Shown here: positions 60,194 through 64,000 of the stretch, in pieces
Position numbering within the stretch: position 1 is the first letter of the stretch
Layout: every line of letters starts with the position of its first letter
NCBI GenBank assembly: GCA_964555285.1
Contig: CAZKRM010000004.1
Location: 62,001 to 126,000, forward strand
Direction: 5' to 3'
Length of the DNA stretch: 64,000 bases
From: JBBIQV01 sp964555285
GTDB taxonomy: Bacteria > Nitrospirota > Nitrospiria > Nitrospirales > Nitrospiraceae
Notes under the pieces: generated by a model
What the model was told of the DNA's origin: nothing
The model's database searches: none
Seen by the model: the letters and a program-made list of their open reading frames with translations, nothing else
Position numbers and translations under genes: made by a program

Positions 60194-61089
60194 GCCCGTC
60201 CCTCGCCGAACCGCAGCAACGACGCAAGACTCCCCGCGAATCCCAAGACCACACCGACCGCCACCAACAGCGCACAGATATGAAAGGGAAAGAACGTGAG
60301 CCAGGACTCCACGCCGAGGAACCGATGACCCCCACGAGCCTGTTGGCGGAAGAGTTCGAAGCCGACTTTGAGCATCACCAACGACAACGCACTTCCCAGC
60401 GCGCCCAGCAGCGCACCCTCGAGCAGATAGGGAATCCGCACGAAGGACTTGGTGGCCCCGATGAGCTGTAAGATCTCGATCTCACCCCGCCTCGCGTAGA
60501 GGGTGAGCCGAATGGTGTTGGCAATGATCGTGACCGAGGCGGTGGAGAGAATGAGCCCCACCCCAATTGCCGCCAGCTCGATAGAGCGGGTCATGGTCGC
60601 CAAGGTTTCGATCCAGTCCTGACTATACTCCACCTGCGCGACCCCTGGGAGCGATTTCGTCCGCTCTGCCCACCGTTTCACGGCGTCGGACGATTGAAAT
60701 TGCGGCGCCACCTTGACGACGAAGGACGCCGGCAACGGATTCTGCCCCAGCCCTTCCAGCAAATGGGACTCCGACGGAAACTGCGATTGGAACTCTGCGA
60801 GCGCCTGCTCCTTGGAGACATACGCGACGGAGGCGACCGCGCGATCAGCGTTCAGCCGCTGATCGAGATCCGCGATCGCCTCTTTGGACAGGTTGTCGGC
60901 GACATAGACGGCAACCTTCACGTCTTCTTGCAAGGTGCCGGCAAGCGCCCGCACATTCACATACAGGAGCAGAAAGACACCCACGCAGGCGAAGGTGAAG
61001 GCGGTGGTGGCGACGGCCACGACCGTCGTCGTGCGGTTGGTCCGCATGTTCGCAACCGCTTCCCGCAGCAAATAGAAGAGCGTCCTCAT
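60190..61089 (-). CDS. ftsX: Cell division protein FtsX
   Basis: A 299-residue membrane protein with four helices; MRTLFYLLREAVANMRTNRTT (key part LLREAVANMRTNR) begins it, and the periplasmic loop has VYVSKEQALAEF and PLPASFVVKV. With FtsE it forms the ABC-like complex that signals to EnvC at the septum. The ATG at 61089 overlaps the ftsE stop (ATGA); a longer ORF to 61320 reads over ftsE and is rejected. Confidence 0.93.
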   Translation of the reverse strand: MRTLFYLLREAVANMRTNRTTTVVAVATTAFTFACVGVFLLLYVNVRALAGTLQEDVKVAVYVADNLSKEAIADLDQRLNADRAVASVAYVSKEQALAEFQSQFPSESHLLEGLGQNPLPASFVVKVAPQFQSSDAVKRWAERTKSLPGVAQVEYSQDWIETLATMTRSIELAAIGVGLILSTASVTIIANTIRLTLYARRGEIEILQLIGATKSFVRIPYLLEGALLGALGSALSLVMLKVGFELFRQQARGGHRFLGVESWLTFFPFHICALLVAVGVVLGFAGSLASLLRFGEGRA

Positions 61090-61754
61090 GCGCCGACCCG
61101 CTGCTCCGGCATTGCGCGGCCCTGTGCCAACGTGACCACCCGGCCGTTGACCTGAGCCATCACCTGAGGGTCGTGCGTGGCCACCATGACGGTCGTCCCG
61201 CGCGCGTTGATCAGCTTGAAGAGTTCGATGATCTCGCTCGTCAACTCGGGATCCAGATTCCCGGTCGGCTCGTCCGCCAGCAGGATGATCGGGCCGTTCA
61301 CAATCGCGCGGGCGATGCACACGCGCTGCTGTTCACCGGTCGACAAGCCGGCCGGCAACTGTTCTTTCTTGTGCTCGACCCCCACCGCTTTCAAGGCTTC
61401 GCTGACTTTCCGCCTGACATCGAGGCCCGAAGCGCCCTGTACGAGCAGCGGCAACGCGACATTATCGAACACGGTTTTCTTCGGCAGCAGGCGGAAGTCC
61501 TGAAACACGATCCCCATGCGCCGGCGCAGGTAGGGAATCTCCGATGGCTTCAGCTTGGTGATGTGCCGGCCTTGGATGAGGATGTCCCCTTCATCGGGCT
61601 GCTCGGCCCCGATCAGCAGCCTGAGCAGCGTCGATTTCCCCGCGCCGCTCGGCCCCATCAAGAGAACGAATTCCCCTTTCTCGACTTCCAATGTGATGTC
61701 GGCCAACGCAGTGCGCCGGCCGTACACTTTGGAGACATGAAGGAGTCGAATCAT
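61086..61754 (-). CDS. ftsE: Cell division ATP-binding protein FtsE
   Basis: A 222-residue ABC ATPase: Walker A MGPSGAGKST (about residue 35), Q-loop FQDFRLLPKKTV, signature LSTGEQQRVCIARAI, Walker B LLADEPTGNLDPELT and H-loop VATHDPQVM. The length and FQDFRLL motif are those of FtsE. It powers FtsX-dependent amidase activation. Start at ATG 61754, in frame with a longer reading to 61772. Confidence 0.95.
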   Translation of the reverse strand: MIRLLHVSKVYGRRTALADITLEVEKGEFVLLMGPSGAGKSTLLRLLIGAEQPDEGDILIQGRHITKLKPSEIPYLRRRMGIVFQDFRLLPKKTVFDNVALPLLVQGASGLDVRRKVSEALKAVGVEHKKEQLPAGLSTGEQQRVCIARAIVNGPIILLADEPTGNLDPELTSEIIELFKLINARGTTVMVATHDPQVMAQVNGRVVTLAQGRAMPEQRVGA

Positions 61755-61830
61755 GATGGGAAAACCCGTCACTCGTCAACGGCAAGGAGAGGCAGCGGCC
61801 CTACCGCTCATGACCATCGACCTCCCTGCC

Positions 61831-62217
61831 TCACCAGCGAAGGTCTTCACCCGGCACCTCAAAGGCATTGGGAATGTGCTCAATACGATCCGCGTTCCCC
61901 TGCGCATCATGCACAAGCACAACGTCAAAGCGACAGAGCTGATCCCGCAGCCGATGCCGGGCAAGATACTGCGCCGCCAGGCGCACCAGCCTGGCTTGTT
62001 TTCGTCCATCCACGGCGTACACCGCACCACCGAATGCATGCGTACGACGCGCTTTCACCTCCACGAACACGAGCACCTGACCATCCTGCGCGACGAGATC
62101 CAGTTCCCCGGAAGACGATCGGGCGTTCCGATCGAGAATCCGGTATCCCTTGCTACAGAGATACCGTTCAGCGTCCGATTCCCCCTGCTGCCCGAACAAC
62201 TGCCGCGCATCCAGCAT
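61831..62217 (-). CDS. yraN: UPF0102 family protein YraN
   Basis: A 128-residue protein with the endonuclease-like core of the family: GELDLVAQDGQVLVFVEVKAR, key part GELDLVA...FVEVKAR, an E/D-x-K pattern as in restriction-like nucleases. Its role is poorly known. It lies between rnhB and ftsE, as in many genomes where yraN neighbours rnhB. Confidence 0.92.
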   Translation of the reverse strand: MLDARQLFGQQGESDAERYLCSKGYRILDRNARSSSGELDLVAQDGQVLVFVEVKARRTHAFGGAVYAVDGRKQARLVRLAAQYLARHRLRDQLCRFDVVLVHDAQGNADRIEHIPNAFEVPGEDLRW

Positions 62218-62239
62218 AGACCCCCGACAGAGCTCCCGT

Positions 62240-62881
62240 TTAGTGTCCAGCGATCGCCGGATGCTGTGTAGCCCGTACCAGACATTCCTGAACCGGACGA
62301 AACGAGCGCCGATGGATGGCGCAGGGACCGTGCTCGACCAGCAACCGACGATGCTCCTCCGTGCCGTATCCCTTGTGGACCGGAAAATTATACTGCGGAT
62401 AGGTGCGGTGGAGCTCGACCATCAGGCGATCGCGAGTCACCTTGGCAATGATCGACGCAGCGGCGATGGAGACCGACAACCCGTCGCCTTTAATGATGGG
62501 ACGTTGCGGGATTCCTGGACAGGACAGTGTCACGGCATCCGTCAGGAGGAAATCAGGAGGAGGAGCGATGCCCTCAACCGCTCGCCTCATGGCAAGGCGC
62601 GTGGCCTCCAGGATGTTCAGGGCGTCGATCTCCTGTTCACTCGCCGACCCGATCCCGATGGCCAGAGCCCGTTGCTGGATCACGTCGTACAGCGCATCCC
62701 GCGCGGACTCGGTAAGTTGCTTGGAGTCATCGAGCCCGGCGAGCCGGACACGCGCGGGGAGAATCACGGCCGCCGCCACCACGGGTCCCGCGAGCGGACC
62801 CCGGCCGGCCTCATCAAGACCGGCGACCCGGCGATACCCACATCGCCGAGCTTCCGTCTCAAAATCATCGGTGGGGCCCAT
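62240..62881 (-). CDS. rnhB: Ribonuclease HII
   Basis: A 213-residue enzyme removing ribonucleotides and RNA primers from DNA. The catalytic Asp-Glu lie in AGLDEAGRGPLAGPVVAAA (key part DEAGRG), with DDSKQLTESARDALY behind, IIKGDGLSVSIAAASIIAKV (key part IKGD...SIIAKV), and the second Asp in TRDRLM. About 22 bp before yraN. Confidence 0.96.
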   Translation of the reverse strand: MGPTDDFETEARRCGYRRVAGLDEAGRGPLAGPVVAAAVILPARVRLAGLDDSKQLTESARDALYDVIQQRALAIGIGSASEQEIDALNILEATRLAMRRAVEGIAPPPDFLLTDAVTLSCPGIPQRPIIKGDGLSVSIAAASIIAKVTRDRLMVELHRTYPQYNFPVHKGYGTEEHRRLLVEHGPCAIHRRSFRPVQECLVRATQHPAIAGH

Positions 62882-62980
62882 GCGGGTTCCTCCCGATCGG
62901 CTACCTCATGGGAATCCGGCGCGATGGCCGACGTCGGCCTGGGAATGGGATGAGAACTGTGCCGCGGACGCGACGTGCGA

Positions 62981-63394
62981 TCACTCGGCCGGAGCAGCCT
63001 TTTCCTTGTCGGCAGCCCGTCCGGCGCCGGCCTTGGCTTTAGGGTCTCCTACAAATTCGCGGTCTTCCACTTTAGCAAACTTGCCCTTCTTCTCCCGGAG
63101 ATAGTACAACTTGGCACGTCGAACTTTGCCCTGGCGGGCGACGTCGACCTTTGTGACGATCGGCGAGTGAACCGGGAAAATCCGCTCGACCCCGACCCCA
63201 TAGGACACTTTACGCACCGTGAATGTTTCGCTGTTGAGCGTCCCTTTTCGCGCGATCACCGTCCCCTCGAACACCTGAATCCGTTCCTTTTCGCCCTCGA
63301 CCACTTTCACGTGTACACGCACCGTATCCCCGATCTGGAATGCGGGCATCGTCTTCTTCGTGAGTGATTGTTCAATCCGTTGCAACCGATTCAT
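62981..63394 (-). CDS. rplS: 50S ribosomal protein L19
   Basis: A 137-residue L19, from MNRLQRIEQSL at ATG 63394 with a strong GGAGGGGTAAGGGGT in front. The core PAFQIGDTVRVHVKVVEG, RIQVFEGTVIARKG and SYGVGVERIFPVHSP are conserved; a basic/Ala-rich C-terminal extension of 25 residues is added. It follows trmD by 4 bp, the usual rpsP-rimM-trmD-rplS order. Confidence 0.97.
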   Translation of the reverse strand: MNRLQRIEQSLTKKTMPAFQIGDTVRVHVKVVEGEKERIQVFEGTVIARKGTLNSETFTVRKVSYGVGVERIFPVHSPIVTKVDVARQGKVRRAKLYYLREKKGKFAKVEDREFVGDPKAKAGAGRAADKEKAAPAE

Positions 63395-63398
63395 ACCC

Positions 63399-64000
63399 TT
63401 ACCCCTCCTCCCCACACTGAATAGGCGTCTCGTTCACGCCCTCTCGCACAATATCGTTGAGCAGTCGTTGATCCTCAACCGTCAGCACGCGATCTCGAAG
63501 CAAGTCCGGACGTTTCAGATAGGTATTGCGCAACGCTTCCCGTCGCCGCCAGAGGCGAATCTCTTCGTGATGCCCGGACAACAACACCTCCGGCACCGTC
63601 ATCCCGCGAAGCTCAGCCGGCCGCGTATAGTGCGGATACTCCAGTAACGACTCGTGAAAGGATTCCTCCGCAATGGACTCCGGATCGCCCAGCACGCCGG
63701 GAATCAGGCGGGCCGCGGCATCGATCATGACCAGAGCCGGCAGTTCTCCACCGGTCAACACATAGTCACCGACCGAGACCTCCTCCGGCTGAAGCCCCAG
63801 ACGCACTCGTTCATCGATCCCTTCGTAATGGCCGCAGAGAAAGACCAGCCGGCGCGATTCACCGGCCAACTCCCGGGCAAAGTCCTGGGTGAACGGACGG
63901 CCCTGGGGTGACGGCATCAGTACCCGTAGCGATGTCCCAGACGTCCCCTCTTCGTACTCGGCGCGCAGCGCCTCCACAGCCCGAAAAATCGGCTCGGCCT
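63399..64000 (-). CDS. trmD: tRNA (guanine-37-N1)-methyltransferase, N-terminus outside window
   Basis: The last 200 residues of TrmD. The SAM-binding knot is clear: LVFLCGHYEGIDERVR, SVGDYVLTGGELPALVMIDAA (key parts SVGDYVLTGGE, ALVMIDA), RLIPGVLGDPESIAEESF and the C-terminal helices. The frame runs off the right edge of the window as AEPIFRAVEAL, so about 55-60 residues are missing. It makes m1G37 in tRNAs and precedes rplS. Confidence 0.95.
   Translation of the reverse strand, partial: AEPIFRAVEALRAEYEEGTSGTSLRVLMPSPQGRPFTQDFARELAGESRRLVFLCGHYEGIDERVRLGLQPEEVSVGDYVLTGGELPALVMIDAAARLIPGVLGDPESIAEESFHESLLEYPHYTRPAELRGMTVPEVLLSGHHEEIRLWRRREALRNTYLKRPDLLRDRVLTVEDQRLLNDIVREGVNETPIQCGEEG

Noticed and set aside
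60190..61320. Longer ftsX reading
   Set aside because: The extra 77 codons lie over ftsE in another frame and do not match FtsX; the overlapping ATG at 61089 is typical.

Overview
The window looks like a chromosomal segment of a Gram-negative Nitrospira-like bacterium (phylum Nitrospirota). This is an inference. It rests on a complete bacterial proteasome operon (ARC ATPase, Dop, PrcB, PrcA, PafA) in a genome that also has lipopolysaccharide-type export, type IV pili, c-type cytochromes, a short-form-HisG regulator (HisZ) and an SerA/class-V-aminotransferase serine pair. No 16S rRNA gene is present to confirm it.

Layout: 1-11.1 kb is a leftward surface-polysaccharide cluster (three glycosyltransferases, a FkbM methyltransferase, an ABC exporter, a second ABC pair, a TPR membrane protein and an O-antigen ligase/polymerase fused to TPRs). 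11.1-12.4 kb holds two type IV pilin-like genes. 12.4-12.9 kb is repeat-rich and non-coding. 12.9-29.0 kb is core chromosome: TPR lipoprotein, dnaB, hisZ, serA, aminotransferase, lytic transglycosylase, bioF, the pilT/pilU motors, a cytochrome c, a thioredoxin-fold protein and an FGE-like protein.

29.09-45.02 kb is an integrated mobile element of about 15.9 kb. It is bounded by 22-bp direct repeats, one of which is the 3' end (with CCA) of tRNA-Glu(UUC). It carries a large serine recombinase whose 3' end lies inside the tRNA gene, a HicB/HicA-like pair, two divergent ribbon-helix-helix genes (one split by an IS5-family element whose removal restores the frame exactly), excisionase-like HTH proteins, a RepA-like ATPase followed by an iteron-like repeat cluster, a terminase-small-subunit-like protein, a tail tape-measure protein and several unknowns. 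No large terminase, portal, capsid or lysis gene was recognised. It is therefore either a phage satellite with an unusual gene set or a strongly reduced prophage, and it is the best candidate here for an undescribed system.

45.2-64 kb is core again: glgB, a lipoprotein, a frameshifted M23 peptidase, the proteasome operon, thiS-thiG-thiE, a stand-alone PolX-type HhH protein, a carboxyl-terminal protease, envC-like, ftsX, ftsE, yraN, rnhB, rplS and a partial trmD. The proteasome operon is tightly packed and has no Pup/UBact gene in its usual place. ThiS carries a 42-residue tail beyond its functional glycines, encoded by a perfect 22-bp palindrome. Start codons were chosen from family length, Shine-Dalgarno sequences and overlaps; all functional names are from recognition of motifs by eye, without database searches.
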